Origin: Planctomycetota bacterium
GTDB taxonomy: Bacteria > Planctomycetota > Phycisphaerae > UBA1845 > UTPLA1
Direction: 5' to 3'
DNA: 64,000 bases
NCBI GenBank assembly: GCA_003576905.1
Contig: QEVG01000013.1
Coordinates: 29,670-93,669, forward strand
A program made the translations under genes and the position numbers. The notes under the pieces are model-generated. The model was not told the origin of the DNA. It saw nothing but the letters and a program-made list of their open reading frames with translations, and made no database searches. Below are positions 8,224-17,730 of the stretch, piece by piece (position 1 is the first letter of the stretch; each line of letters opens with the position of its first letter).

Positions 8224-11200
8224 TTATTCGACGGAGACGGTGCCGAATACCGTCCACGTATAGCTCTGCTCGTCCACATTCCCGCAGTTGCCGCTCTTTG
8301 ACCAGCTGTAGGTCTGGGCTGTCGTCGGAACGGCGAACGACGTGTTGGCGGTCACGTCGATCGATCCCGCGAAGCCGCAGTCGCAGCCGGATGGGCCGTA
8401 TCGAAGCGATGCATCCGCGCCGTCGTCGATTTCCTGCACGAAGCCGGCCATCTGGAAGACCTGGCCGGTCCGCGCGATGAAAGACTCGCTGGCGCTCACG
8501 CTGACTGTGTAGTTGTTGTCCACCAGAAGATAGCCGTCGCCATTGATACAGCCCTGGTCGTCGCCCGATTGGCACGCGGGGAAGCCGAGCGTGTTCTGCG
8601 ATGCCATCTGGAAGAAGCTCGCGTCCGTCGGTCGCTTGAACCTCAGCGAGAAGTTGAACTCGCCATCGTTGTCCGCGGCATCACAGTCGCCACTCACCTC
8701 GATCGTCGTGTACGTAAACGTAATCTTCTGGTCGCTGAATAGCGGACTGCGGCAGTTTGCACCTGCGCAGATCGCCCCTTCGGCGTTGTCCAGCGCTCCG
8801 TCTCCGTCGGTGTCTTCCTCCGTCGGGTCGGTCAGGTTCGAGAACTCCACGTTGTCGTTCCATCCGTCCACGTCGGAATTCGGCGTAAACGGGCTGGGCC
8901 GCTTGTTCATGGCCACGCCGCCGTTTACGCTGACGTTCCAGCCGACGTCCAGCTCGAAATCGTCCTCCAGCGTGTCGCCGTCCGTATCGCGGTGCTTCGG
9001 ATTCGTTCCGAGCCGGCGCGAACCGAAGTCATCCAGCACGAGAAGGGTGAACTCGCAGTTGTCCGCGTCCTGGCATTCGCTCACGAACTCGCCCCATCCG
9101 GCCGCAAAGTTTCCACATGGCACCGCCGATGTGACGCACGTATCCGGACCGTCGAACTCGTCGAAGTCCGAAAGCCCGTCCCCGTCGGTATCCACGTTCT
9201 GCGGGTTCGTGCCGAGCTTGTGCTCGAGCAGGTCCGGCAGGCGGTCGTCGTCGCTGTCCGGATCGAACGGATCCGACGTGTAGGTGACCATCGAGCCGTT
9301 CACCACGGTTTCAAACCCGTTCGTCTCGAAGAAGTCTGGCACTCCGTCCTGATCGGCGTCCCGGAAGCGCGCCCCGTCGAACGGATTGTTGGGATTGATC
9401 CTCAGGTTGAACTCGGCCCCGTCGGTGATTCCGTCGCCGTCGGTGTCCGCGTTCAGCGGGTTCGACCCGTAGCCCTCGCCCGTCTGGCCCGGAGGTATGC
9501 AGCCCATGATCACGGGGTGATCGGCGCCGATGAAGTCGTCGCCGCCCGGCGTGCTGTCGATAACGCCGTCCGTTCCCGGGAATACGACGATGCCACCCTT
9601 GACGAGGGTGCCGGTCGCCGCAACGTCGTTCGCGTCGACGGTGGTTTCGGCGATGCCGTTGCCGCCGTCCAGAATGACCTGGCCCTCGTAGAACGGAACC
9701 GTAAACACCAGGAGGCCGTTCTGCTGATTGATGTTGTACCCGGTCAGTTCTTCATAATCTGTCAGACCATCCTCGTCGGTGTCGCGCTGCCGCGCGTCAA
9801 GACCGCAATCGCGCTCCTCATGATCGAGCAACATGTCTCCGTCCGAATCCGGCTGGACAGGATCGGAATACACCCGGCGTGACGTGCGGCCCTCGACCTG
9901 TACAACCCAGCCCTCCTTGATCTCCTCGTAATCGGTGAGCAGATCAAAGGTGCGATCCATGCACGTCCCGTCATACTGGGGAGTGCTCAGGTCGTCGTTG
10001 GGGCATCCGTCCGTGTTCGGGTTGCGATCGGAGCTCCCGTACATGAATTCTTCCTGTGCATACACCTGGTCGGCGTCCTTGTCCTGCACAAAGGTCATGG
10101 CGAACTGATCGCCTGACTTGATGACGATCTCGTCGAAGTTCAGCGCGTTGTCCGTAAGGGCTCCATCGGAAAAGACCACCCAGAACGTACGCGTCTCGTC
10201 GAGAACACGCGCGGTCAGATCGCCCGGCGGGGGGGTTTGCGGATCATCCGCGAAGCCGGACTTGACGTCCTTGACGCGCGTGAGGATCTGCACCGGCGTG
10301 ACGACTCCGTTGACATCGCGGTCGACGAACGTCGTCTCGTAACCCGTGCCGCCGGTCGCGTCATCTCCGCCCGGCGTTGTGTCCAGGACGCCGTCAGGGC
10401 CCGCCCGCACGACGATACCGTCTGCCGGGACTGCATTCCCCACGGGGACGACCTGGATGTCATCGTTGGCCGCTGTCGACTCGCAGGTCATGTTCCCGCC
10501 GTCCCGGATGGCGTCGCCCGTCTTAAGGCGCAGGATATCCTGCAGCGCGAAGGCCATCGTGATGCCGCGCGACTCGCCGAACTCGTCAAACGTGCTGTTG
10601 GTGGCGATGCGGAACGTCTCGAGCCGCCCGTCGCCGTAGTCGATGCTGAGTCCGGCCGTGCGGTCGAACACGGTCTGCGACGTGAACGCGAAGTTCCGCC
10701 CGAGTTCGTCGGTGATGTCGAAATTCGCGAGCTTCACGATCAGCCCGCGCGGATTCTTCATCAGGTCCTCGACCTGCTGCGGAAATACCTGAACCGCCTC
10801 GAAGACGAACGGACCTCGCTCGGAAACAAGACCGAGCGGGCCGAGGTTGACCGGGGCGAAATTCGGGTTCTGCGGCCGAAGTGAAGCGATGGGCAGAAAG
10901 TTCTTCCGGTTTCGCGGATCCTGCGCCAGCGCCGTCAGCTCAATGTTGGAAATCGTGAACGCCGTCGTGGAGATGTTCTGCAAGGTCACGTCCGTGAGCA
11001 TGGACGCGCCCACGACTTCGCGCGTAACGGACCGGGACTGGTCGACCTGCGCCGTCGTGCTGAGCGACTGCTCAAATGCCTGTTCGGACGATTCCTTGCT
11101 CTCCTCGCTGACGCTCGTGGTATGTCCCTGCTCGAAGCCCGTCTTCAATCCAAAGGTGCCGGTCACCCCGCCGCCCTTTGGAATATCAATCGACACTTCC

Positions 11201-12768
11201 AGTTCTGTGCTTGCTTCGATCGAAGCCTTCGTACTGTCCTCGTTGCTCGTGGCAAAGGTCTGCTCCGTGCCTTCCGTGAGCGTGCTTCCCTGTGACTCGG
11301 TCACGGATTGCGAACTGCCCTGCGTGTCGGTGTAAGTGAACCGCACGTCCAGGTTCAGCGCGATGTTGCCGATGTCAATGCGCGGCTTCGGAAGATCGCT
11401 GATCCGCGGATTGCGGTTGGCGCCGATGATCTCCTCGTCGTCGCTGATCTGATCCCCGTCGGTGTCCGCCAGCACCATCGACGTCTTGAAAAAGATCTCG
11501 AGCGAGTCCGAAAGGCTGTCGCCGTCCGAGTCCTGCGCCGTCGGATCGCTGTACCACTCGTTCCACTCGTCCGCGTCCGCGACCTGGTCTCCGTCGGTGT
11601 CCGCGCTGCGCGGGTCGATGCCGATCGCGCGTTCGTCAAAATCGGAAAGTCCGTCCGAGTCGGAATCGGCCTTGGTCGGATCGCTGGTCACGTCGCGCGA
11701 CACGATCGTGCCGTTCACGAGCTGAACGAAGACAACCCATCCGCGCTGTTCTTCGTTGTCGGGCAGGCCATCGCCGTCCTGATCGACTCCGCCCTGAAGG
11801 GGAGGGGTGCCGGCAAAGACCGCCTGGGTCGGGTTTACCAGGATGTCCGGCGGCGCCAGCGGGTTTCCATCGACGTCCTTGATGTTTGTGACGGTCAGAA
11901 GGTAGGTCAGTTCGTTCTGCGGGAATGTCGTTAGAGTGACCGACGTGCCATCGACGCTTGGAGCGGCCGCACTGACCAGCAAGACGCCGGCTTCCGGCTG
12001 CTGATTGAGTTGCACAATGCTGTAGTTCGACGCGTCATCCGCGCCGTCGGCGACCGATTCGTTGAACGTCACCCGTACCGTGGTGTTGCTCGTCGAAATC
12101 GCGCTCACCACGCGCGGTCCGCCTGGCAAGCGCACCGGCGATCGTTCGTACGTAAAGGCTGCCGCGAGGACGAGGCTGTCGCCGTCCGGGCGAATAAGCA
12201 CGACATCAACGACGCCTTCGCCCTGCGCCGGCGCATCCACCGAAAGCACTTGCGAATTCACGACCGCCACGTTCGTTCCAAGAAACCCTCCGAAGAGAAC
12301 GACCATCCCCGGCGCAAAGTGTTCGCCGGTAATCGTCACCCGTGTCCCTCCCTGCGTTGAGCCCGAATCGGGCGCGATGGTTGCAAACGTCATGTCCGGC
12401 TGCTCGGGCGGAGGCTCCACGAAGGTGAATGCCTGGGGGACAATGGAGTTGACCACGTCGCTTGTTCGGAACTGAACGTCCACCGTGCCGGCAGGCATGG
12501 CGGGCGTTTTCACGCGGAGCAGGCCCGGGTTGACGAAGACTACCTCTTGGGCGGAGGTGTTTCCGAAAAGCACGGCCGTCTGCGCCGAGAAGCCGGACCC
12601 AAGGATCGTGACTTCCGTGCCGCCCGCCGTCGTCCCCGTGTTGGGCGATATGACGGGAGGCGCGTCGCCGTTGTTCGGGCAGCCGCCGATCATGGTGCCT
12701 GCGGCGCCGACCATTGCGCCAAGCGCGAGTGCAAGTCGAACCGTGGATCGCTTCGTTGAATTGAACAT
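8224..12768 (-). CDS. Giant lipoprotein: two IPT/TIG domains, calcium repeats, protective-antigen-like segment
   Basis: A 1514-residue protein. Residues 1-30 form a lipoprotein signal ending GTMIGGC. Two IPT/TIG Ig-like domains follow (about 36-117 and 128-208), each with the G-T-x-V-T-I-x-G pattern. A SbsA-type Ig-like domain follows (about 217-305). Thrombospondin type-3 calcium repeats span 328-450. A Ser/Thr/Gln/Glu-rich segment at 463-615 resembles the calcium-site plus pore-loop part of anthrax protective antigen. Two copies of a DGGNG...TPGGDD module (about 756-804 and 1033-1080) alternate with further calcium repeats up to about 1330. A Cys-containing beta-rich C-terminus ends the protein. 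The ATG at 12768 is chosen because GAGG lies eight bases upstream; an ATG two codons earlier is also possible. Function unknown; probably a surface adhesin or toxin-like factor. Confidence 0.82.
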   Translation of the reverse strand: MFNSTKRSTVRLALALGAMVGAAGTMIGGCPNNGDAPPVISPNTGTTAGGTEVTILGSGFSAQTAVLFGNTSAQEVVFVNPGLLRVKTPAMPAGTVDVQFRTSDVVNSIVPQAFTFVEPPPEQPDMTFATIAPDSGSTQGGTRVTITGEHFAPGMVVLFGGFLGTNVAVVNSQVLSVDAPAQGEGVVDVVLIRPDGDSLVLAAAFTYERSPVRLPGGPRVVSAISTSNTTVRVTFNESVADGADDASNYSIVQLNQQPEAGVLLVSAAAPSVDGTSVTLTTFPQNELTYLLTVTNIKDVDGNPLAPPDILVNPTQAVFAGTPPLQGGVDQDGDGLPDNEEQRGWVVFVQLVNGTIVSRDVTSDPTKADSDSDGLSDFDERAIGIDPRSADTDGDQVADADEWNEWYSDPTAQDSDGDSLSDSLEIFFKTSMVLADTDGDQISDDEEIIGANRNPRISDLPKPRIDIGNIALNLDVRFTYTDTQGSSQSVTESQGSTLTEGTEQTFATSNEDSTKASIEASTELEVSIDIPKGGGVTGTFGLKTGFEQGHTTSVSEESKESSEQAFEQSLSTTAQVDQSRSVTREVVGASMLTDVTLQNISTTAFTISNIELTALAQDPRNRKNFLPIASLRPQNPNFAPVNLGPLGLVSERGPFVFEAVQVFPQQVEDLMKNPRGLIVKLANFDITDELGRNFAFTSQTVFDRTAGLSIDYGDGRLETFRIATNSTFDEFGESRGITMAFALQDILRLKTGDAIRDGGNMTCESTAANDDIQVVPVGNAVPADGIVVRAGPDGVLDTTPGGDDATGGTGYETTFVDRDVNGVVTPVQILTRVKDVKSGFADDPQTPPPGDLTARVLDETRTFWVVFSDGALTDNALNFDEIVIKSGDQFAMTFVQDKDADQVYAQEEFMYGSSDRNPNTDGCPNDDLSTPQYDGTCMDRTFDLLTDYEEIKEGWVVQVEGRTSRRVYSDPVQPDSDGDMLLDHEERDCGLDARQRDTDEDGLTDYEELTGYNINQQNGLLVFTVPFYEGQVILDGGNGIAETTVDANDVAATGTLVKGGIVVFPGTDGVIDSTPGGDDFIGADHPVIMGCIPPGQTGEGYGSNPLNADTDGDGITDGAEFNLRINPNNPFDGARFRDADQDGVPDFFETNGFETVVNGSMVTYTSDPFDPDSDDDRLPDLLEHKLGTNPQNVDTDGDGLSDFDEFDGPDTCVTSAVPCGNFAAGWGEFVSECQDADNCEFTLLVLDDFGSRRLGTNPKHRDTDGDTLEDDFELDVGWNVSVNGGVAMNKRPSPFTPNSDVDGWNDNVEFSNLTDPTEEDTDGDGALDNAEGAICAGANCRSPLFSDQKITFTYTTIEVSGDCDAADNDGEFNFSLRFKRPTDASFFQMASQNTLGFPACQSGDDQGCINGDGYLLVDNNYTVSVSASESFIARTGQVFQMAGFVQEIDDGADASLRYGPSGCDCGFAGSIDVTANTSFAVPTTAQTYSWSKSGNCGNVDEQSYTWTVFGTVSVE

Positions 12769-13291
12769 GGACATATCCTCATCCTGTGTATGTGCCGTGG
12801 GCGTTTCTCCCTGGGTTGCAGGTGACGCGACCCCCACTGTCATGAATGCCAAGACTTGTTTTCCCCCCCGAGGGGCGTCTGGCGTCTTGTGCTCCGGCTT
12901 GTTGATGTCATCCATGATAGACACAACCGGGCGTTTCTGTCTCGTTCTTTTCGGTCCGAATTATCAGTCCCGCAATACGACCTCGGTATGTCCCCTAAGA
13001 CGGGTACCGTTCGGACCGCGTTCTGCTTCCAAGAACCGCCGGCGACCCGCGCATGCAAACCTGTAAGCCAGTTTGAAATCTGCGCGCAGTTCCCATCAAA
13101 AAAGGCATGGGATCTTGCTGAATTGTTGGGAAGCAGGCCACGTGACTGACTTGATCGAAATCGGCGTGAGCCCAGCGTGCTCGATTCTGGAGATCGAAGA
13201 GCGATAAATTATGGGTACAAAATCTCCAATTGCGCCGAGTGCATGATTCCGCCACGGGTCGGCCCGATTAGTCTCGGGTCTGACGCGACAC
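12769..13291. other. Intergenic region upstream of the giant lipoprotein gene
   Basis: About 520 bases between the end of fabF and the start of the large lipoprotein gene. Short open frames here lack ribosome sites and recognisable products. A small inverted repeat (CCCGA/TCGGG on the minus strand, near 13264-13279) follows the fabF stop but has no T-run. The promoter of the lipoprotein pair should lie here; I could not identify it with confidence. Confidence 0.4.
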
Positions 13292-14587
13292 TCAGCCTTC
13301 AAAGGCGGCGACGGCGAGCGTGTCGTTTTGGCCGCCGAATCCGAACGAATTGGAAAGGCAATTCCGCACCTTGGTCCTGCGCGGCTGGTTAGGGACATAG
13401 TCCAGATCGCAGTTTGGATCCGGGGTGCTGTAATTGATCGTGGGGGGGAGGACCTGATCTCGGATGGCCAGGATGCAGGTGATCAATTCGCAGGCCCCCG
13501 CTGCGGCAATCAGATGCCCCAGCATGCTCTTGACGCTGCTGACCGGGACGTTCTTGGCCCGGTCGCCAAAGACGCCCTTGATCGCGAGCGTTTCGATCTT
13601 GTCATTTTCCTCCGTCCCGGTGCCATGTGCGGAGATGTAATCGATCTCGGCGGGGGAGAGCCCCGCGTCGGCCATGGCCAGGCGCATGGCGGCCATCGCC
13701 CCACGACCACTTTCGTGAATATCCGTGATGCGAAAGGCGTCCGCCGTCGATCCGTAGCCCTTTATTTCCGCATGAATCTTTGCCCCGCGGGCACGGGCAT
13801 GGCCAAGTTCTTCGAGGATCAGCATGCCGGCGCCTTCGCCCAGCACAAACCCGTCGCGCGTCCGATCGAACGGGCGCGAAGCCGTGATGCACGCGTCGTT
13901 TCGGGTCGAGAGGGCCGTGAGGCGGTTGAAGCCCGTGACGCCGAACGGGTGAATCATCGAGTGGCATCCGCCGGAGATCATCACATCCGCGTCGCCCCGA
14001 CGGATCATGTTCGTGGCCTCGCCGATGGCTTGGGTGCTCGCGGCGCACGCGGTGAGGGTGTTGAAATTCGGTCCCTCGAGACCGAAAAGGGCGGCGATAT
14101 GCGCCGCGGCCATGTTTGGATCCTGCTCCGCTTCGACGATCTTCTGAAGTCGCTCGTAGGCGACGTCCGCCCAGCGCTGCGTGTCGAGCCGGTTCTCGGC
14201 GTAGTTCCAACCCTCAACGGCCGACGCCGTGAAGTTCTCGAAGTCCAGCGGCCCTTCGCCGCCGCCCAGGTACACGCCGATGTGTGTCTTGTCGAGCTTC
14301 GCCGCCTTGTCCAGGGCCGAGTGCGTCCACGCAAGCTTCGCGGCGGCAAGGGCGAACCGGGCCTGCCGGCTCACATCCTTGTGAGTGTCGTAGGCGTCGC
14401 CGAGAAATTTCCGAAGGTCGAAACTCTTCACCTCGGACGAGAACTGCGTCGGAAACGTGCTGGCGTCGAAGATCGTCGTCGCCGCAATGCCGCTCTTGCC
14501 GCCCAGGATGCTCTGCCAGGCGCCATCAATGTCATGGCCAAGGGGCGTGATCCAGCCCATGCCGGTAACGACTACACGACGTGTCAT
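13292..14587 (-). CDS. fabF: Beta-ketoacyl-ACP synthase II-type ketosynthase, complete active site
   Basis: It condenses malonyl-ACP with an acyl chain. The protein has 431 residues with the thiolase-fold Cys-His-His triad: Cys181 in LTACAAST, His321 in SAHGTGTEEND and His358 in SMLGHLIAAAG. The C-terminus NSFGFGGQND is typical. Its ATG overlaps the TGA of the preceding ketosynthase-like gene (ATGA), so the two are translationally coupled, as ketosynthase/chain-length-factor pairs often are. Last gene of a five-gene minus-strand cassette. It may not be the housekeeping FabF: the cassette lacks fabD, fabG and fabH. Confidence 0.9.
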   Translation of the reverse strand: MTRRVVVTGMGWITPLGHDIDGAWQSILGGKSGIAATTIFDASTFPTQFSSEVKSFDLRKFLGDAYDTHKDVSRQARFALAAAKLAWTHSALDKAAKLDKTHIGVYLGGGEGPLDFENFTASAVEGWNYAENRLDTQRWADVAYERLQKIVEAEQDPNMAAAHIAALFGLEGPNFNTLTACAASTQAIGEATNMIRRGDADVMISGGCHSMIHPFGVTGFNRLTALSTRNDACITASRPFDRTRDGFVLGEGAGMLILEELGHARARGAKIHAEIKGYGSTADAFRITDIHESGRGAMAAMRLAMADAGLSPAEIDYISAHGTGTEENDKIETLAIKGVFGDRAKNVPVSSVKSMLGHLIAAAGACELITCILAIRDQVLPPTINYSTPDPNCDLDYVPNQPRRTKVRNCLSNSFGFGGQNDTLAVAAFEG

Positions 14588-15933
14588 GGCTGATACCTCC
14601 GGATGACCATGGCGGCCGTCTGTCCGCCCGAAAGCGCCGATGAGATCGTCAGCGCGACGTCGGCCCGGCAGTCGATCGGGTCGCCCCGAACAACATTCAC
14701 GCCGCAGGCCGGGTCCACCTTGTCAGTATTAAGCGACGGTGGAATGATGCCGCGCGACAGGGCCAGCGTCATTATCGCAATATCAATCGCGCCGCTGCCG
14801 GCGCCGTTGTTTCCGATCGAGCCCTTGACCGCCATCACCGGAATCGTCGCGGCACGGTCGCCGAAGACCGACTTCAATGCGGCGGCCTCCGCCGCGTCGT
14901 GCTCGCGCGTGCCCGCACCGAACACATTCACCAGGCCGACGTCGGCCGGCGTGACGCCCGCGTCACGAAGGGCTTTCTGAATCGCCAGGGCCAGGGCCCG
15001 TCCGTCGGCCTGTGGGCTCAGCCAGTGGGTCGCGTTGACGGAAGCGCCGAAGCCGACGAGCTCGGCGTATATGCGCGCCCCGCGCGCGTTGGCCCGATCC
15101 AGGTCTTCCAGAATGATCAGTCCGCCGCCTTCACTGATGACGGTACCGCTGCGATTGACATCAAACGGCCGGCACGCGTTCTCGGGCCGGTCGTTGTACT
15201 CCGTGACCAAGCGGTGCAGCAAAGACTGCCGCATAAGCCCCATGGGGTTGATCTTGCTTTCAGCGCCGCCGCAGATGCAGATATCGGCCGCGCCGCGCTC
15301 GATCGTGCGATAGGCCTCTCCAATCGCCAGGTGGCTGCTTGCCTCGCCGCAGGTGATTGTGTTCGAGGGTGCCTGGCAGTCGTGCACGATGGTTACGTGG
15401 CACGCCAGCATGTTGGGCAGGAACTTGAGCAGCCAGAGCGGGGTGAGGTTGTTCATTCCCTCCGAGCCCCACTTCCTGAGCGAAAAGCCGCGATCGTGCG
15501 GCGTGTCCGGCCGTTCGGCCGCCGTCGAAAGCGCGCCCGCCAGTTCGTTGATGTCGGCGCAGATCAGGCCCGCGCCGATGTTCGCCCCGAAGCGCGTCGA
15601 ATCGACATCGATCGCCTCGGCCTCGCCGCGCTCGAAGAGACACTTCGTCTTGATCCCGGCGTCCTTTACCGCGTGGTAGGCCGCGATGACCGCCAGCTCG
15701 ATGTCCCGCGCCATTACTTTCGTGGCTTTGCGATAGCTTTTCGGGACGCAGTCCTTGACGTCCCCCGCGCGGACTTCGCCCGCGATTTGGCTGGTGAAAC
15801 GGCCCGCGTCAAACGCGGAGATACGGCTGATTCCGCACCGCTTCTCGACGAGGGATTCGAAGGTCTCCGCCGCGCCGATCCCCAGCGGCGAAGCAACACC
15901 CAGACCCGTGATGACGACACGATGTTTTTTCAT
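14584..15933 (-). CDS. Ketosynthase-like protein lacking both catalytic histidines (chain-length-factor-like)
   Basis: A 449-residue thiolase-fold protein beginning MKKHRVVITGLGVASPLGIG. The nucleophile position keeps a cysteine (Cys195 in TITCGEASS). The HGTGT motif is replaced by FGAGT (338-342) and the second His motif GHxxG reads GNNGAG (Asn375). Without both histidines, decarboxylative condensation is unlikely. In type II polyketide systems the chain-length factor is also a degenerate ketosynthase that dimerises with the active one. The ATGA overlap with the following complete ketosynthase supports a heterodimer. GTG at 15945 is an alternative start. Confidence 0.82.
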   Translation of the reverse strand: MKKHRVVITGLGVASPLGIGAAETFESLVEKRCGISRISAFDAGRFTSQIAGEVRAGDVKDCVPKSYRKATKVMARDIELAVIAAYHAVKDAGIKTKCLFERGEAEAIDVDSTRFGANIGAGLICADINELAGALSTAAERPDTPHDRGFSLRKWGSEGMNNLTPLWLLKFLPNMLACHVTIVHDCQAPSNTITCGEASSHLAIGEAYRTIERGAADICICGGAESKINPMGLMRQSLLHRLVTEYNDRPENACRPFDVNRSGTVISEGGGLIILEDLDRANARGARIYAELVGFGASVNATHWLSPQADGRALALAIQKALRDAGVTPADVGLVNVFGAGTREHDAAEAAALKSVFGDRAATIPVMAVKGSIGNNGAGSGAIDIAIMTLALSRGIIPPSLNTDKVDPACGVNVVRGDPIDCRADVALTISSALSGGQTAAMVIRRYQP

Positions 15934-15968
15934 GGCGATGACCACCGGTTCCGAACGAGGCGCGGCTG

Positions 15969-16448
15969 CTAGCCCTGCCCGACCGTGACATTATAAGTAC
16001 GCAGGAGAGACTTGAAATCGTCGGTGAAGACGAAGTTCTCCTCGGGGAACGACAGGCCGCTGAGGTTGTTGTCTATGTGCGAGAAAACGATGTCAATCTC
16101 GGCGAGGGGTTGTCCGTCCGCGTACACCTTCCCGGTCGTGCTGGCCGCCTCCGGCGACACCTGCTCGATCTCCGCATCGTAGCGGAGCTGCTCTCCCGGG
16201 CGAACTTCGCGCTCGAACCGGGCCCGCTTCACCTTGGCGAGAATCACCTTCTCTTGAAACTGCCGCGCCTCTCCGACGAGAATCCCCGCCGTCTGCGCCA
16301 TGCCCTCGACGATCAGGCTCGCCGGCATGACCGGATAGGCGGGGAAGTGGTCGTGCAGGTGCTCCTCGGCGAGGCTCACGTTCTTGATGGCCGTCGCCCG
16401 CTTCCCCGACTCAAACGCAATGAATTTGTCGATCCAGATCCAGCGCAA
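15969..16448 (-). CDS. FabZ-like hotdog 3-hydroxyacyl-ACP dehydratase
   Basis: A 159-residue hotdog-fold protein. The active-site helix HDHFPAYPVMPASLIVEGMAQTAG contains the FabZ-type His and Glu. It probably dehydrates 3-hydroxyacyl-ACP in the cassette. The only workable start is TTG at 16448 (MRWIWIDKF) because an in-frame TAG lies three codons upstream, with a GGGG ribosome site before it. A C-terminal extension of about 25 residues beyond the hotdog fold is not typical of FabZ. The second hotdog gene of the cassette differs clearly in sequence, so the two may act on different chain lengths or form a heteromer. Confidence 0.82.
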   Translation of the reverse strand: MRWIWIDKFIAFESGKRATAIKNVSLAEEHLHDHFPAYPVMPASLIVEGMAQTAGILVGEARQFQEKVILAKVKRARFEREVRPGEQLRYDAEIEQVSPEAASTTGKVYADGQPLAEIDIVFSHIDNNLSGLSFPEENFVFTDDFKSLLRTYNVTVGQG

Positions 16449-16528
16449 TGAGATCTATCCCCGCTACGGTCGTTGGCGATGCCGGACGGTCGGCCAGCGC
16501 CGATGCGTCATTCGGCTTCGTATTTCAT

Positions 16529-16918
16529 CTACGCGCCGAGCTTGGTCGTCACGTAGTTCACGATGGTCTTCACAGTGAACAGGTTCGGCATCTTGGAAAC
16601 GTCCGGATCCTTCTGAAAATCCGTGAAATCGGCGTGCGGCATGGCCTTCTTAAGCGTCTCCATGCCCTTGGCGGTCATCTTGCCGCCCTCGACATACTCC
16701 GGATTGTTCAGGATGTCGTCTGGAAAGAGCTCCCCGCGCGGAATCTTGATCGCGAAGGTCTTCTCCAGGCGAAAGACGATATCGAGAAAGTCGATGGACT
16801 CTGCACCGAGGTCACCCGTCAGGGTGGCTTCCTCCTTGATCTCATCTTCGTCTACGCCCAGGGCGTCGACCAGGACTTCCTTGACCTTTGAAAACACATC
16901 CTCTCGACTCATAGCCAT
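16529..16918 (-). CDS. Acyl carrier protein, long form (129 aa)
   Basis: It carries acyl chains on 4'-phosphopantetheine. The attachment site is the Ser in LGAESIDFLDIVFRLE, followed by the acidic recognition helix. Ordinary ACPs are 75-85 residues. Here a 40-residue insertion or extension (EGGKMTAKGMETLKKAMPHADF and onward) precedes the last helix, NLFTVKTIVNYVTTKL. The ATG at 16918 has GGAGG nine bases upstream. It is flanked by two dehydratase genes, so it most likely serves the cassette specifically and not general fatty-acid synthesis. Confidence 0.88.
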   Translation of the reverse strand: MAMSREDVFSKVKEVLVDALGVDEDEIKEEATLTGDLGAESIDFLDIVFRLEKTFAIKIPRGELFPDDILNNPEYVEGGKMTAKGMETLKKAMPHADFTDFQKDPDVSKMPNLFTVKTIVNYVTTKLGA

Positions 16919-16944
16919 GTGCAATGTCCTCCCTTGGGACTTTC

Positions 16945-17454
16945 TCAACTGTTTACCGTCACTGCCGCCGGCAAGGTCATCGCCGCTGGGCCCCCGATCA
17001 ACTCAAATGTCTTCCGTGCGTGGGCGATCAGCTTTTCGTCGATGTCCGCCAGCGAGCGATTCTTCTCTGCCAGGTTGTAATGCCTCAGCTTCAGGCGCGC
17101 CTTCACCATCTCTTCGCCGTCGCTGCGCCCGAAAGCCTTGAAATCGCTTCCGTGTTCCGTGATCTCCACCGCCTCGGCGACGACCTCCAGCGTTCGGCCG
17201 GGAGCCACGAAGCTCTTGTAATTGATGTTCTTCGCTTCCTCCAGTACGACCATGCTCTTCGTGAAATCCTGCGTCGCACGCACAAGCCATGCGGCCGACT
17301 GTACCATCGCCTCCAGCATCATCACTCCCGGCATAACCGGGAACGTGGGGAAGTGATCCGCCAGGTACTCCTCGGCCAGGGTTAGATTTTTGCGCGTGAC
17401 GATGCGGCTGGGCGGCGCGAGACTCAGGATGCGGTCGATCAGGATGAACTTCAT
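16945..17454 (-). CDS. fabZ: FabZ-type 3-hydroxyacyl-ACP dehydratase
   Basis: A 169-residue hotdog enzyme, MKFILIDRILSLAPPSRIVTRKNLTLAEEYLADHFPTFPVMPGVMMLEAMVQSA in order. HFPTFPVMPGVMMLEAM is the FabZ active-site motif with catalytic His and Glu. It should form enoyl-ACP from 3-hydroxyacyl-ACP. First gene of the cassette, 27 bases before the ACP start. ATG at 17454 fits the family; a TTG ten codons upstream is the other option. No strong ribosome site is visible. Confidence 0.87.
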   Translation of the reverse strand: MKFILIDRILSLAPPSRIVTRKNLTLAEEYLADHFPTFPVMPGVMMLEAMVQSAAWLVRATQDFTKSMVVLEEAKNINYKSFVAPGRTLEVVAEAVEITEHGSDFKAFGRSDGEEMVKARLKLRHYNLAEKNRSLADIDEKLIAHARKTFELIGGPAAMTLPAAVTVNS

Positions 17455-17730
17455 GCTCGGCTGAGTATCACTCTCAAGGCGCAAACGATCATATCTGGCC
17501 GCGCGGCCAGCGCTTAGGGCATTCGGCCGCCGGATGGGTCGGAAGCCTGCAAGTTAAACGGGGCGTTGTAGCGGCTTTGGGGTCCCGTTGCAAGTCAGAA
17601 TCGTAGTAGGGCACCGATTCGTCCGCACGAATTCGAAACGTAATCCCTGTTCTCGTTGGGACTTGCAATCCGCTCAGTGGGCCGAGCGTCGGCCTCGTGG
17701 GGCGGGGATGTCGCAGCTATCATTCGGCTA

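Noticed and set aside
6520..8301. A 593-residue plus-strand Arg/His-rich open frame opposite the calcium-repeat gene
   Set aside because: It is the antisense shadow of Asp/Gly-rich codons; the composition is that of a complement of a repeat gene, with no ribosome site or domain.
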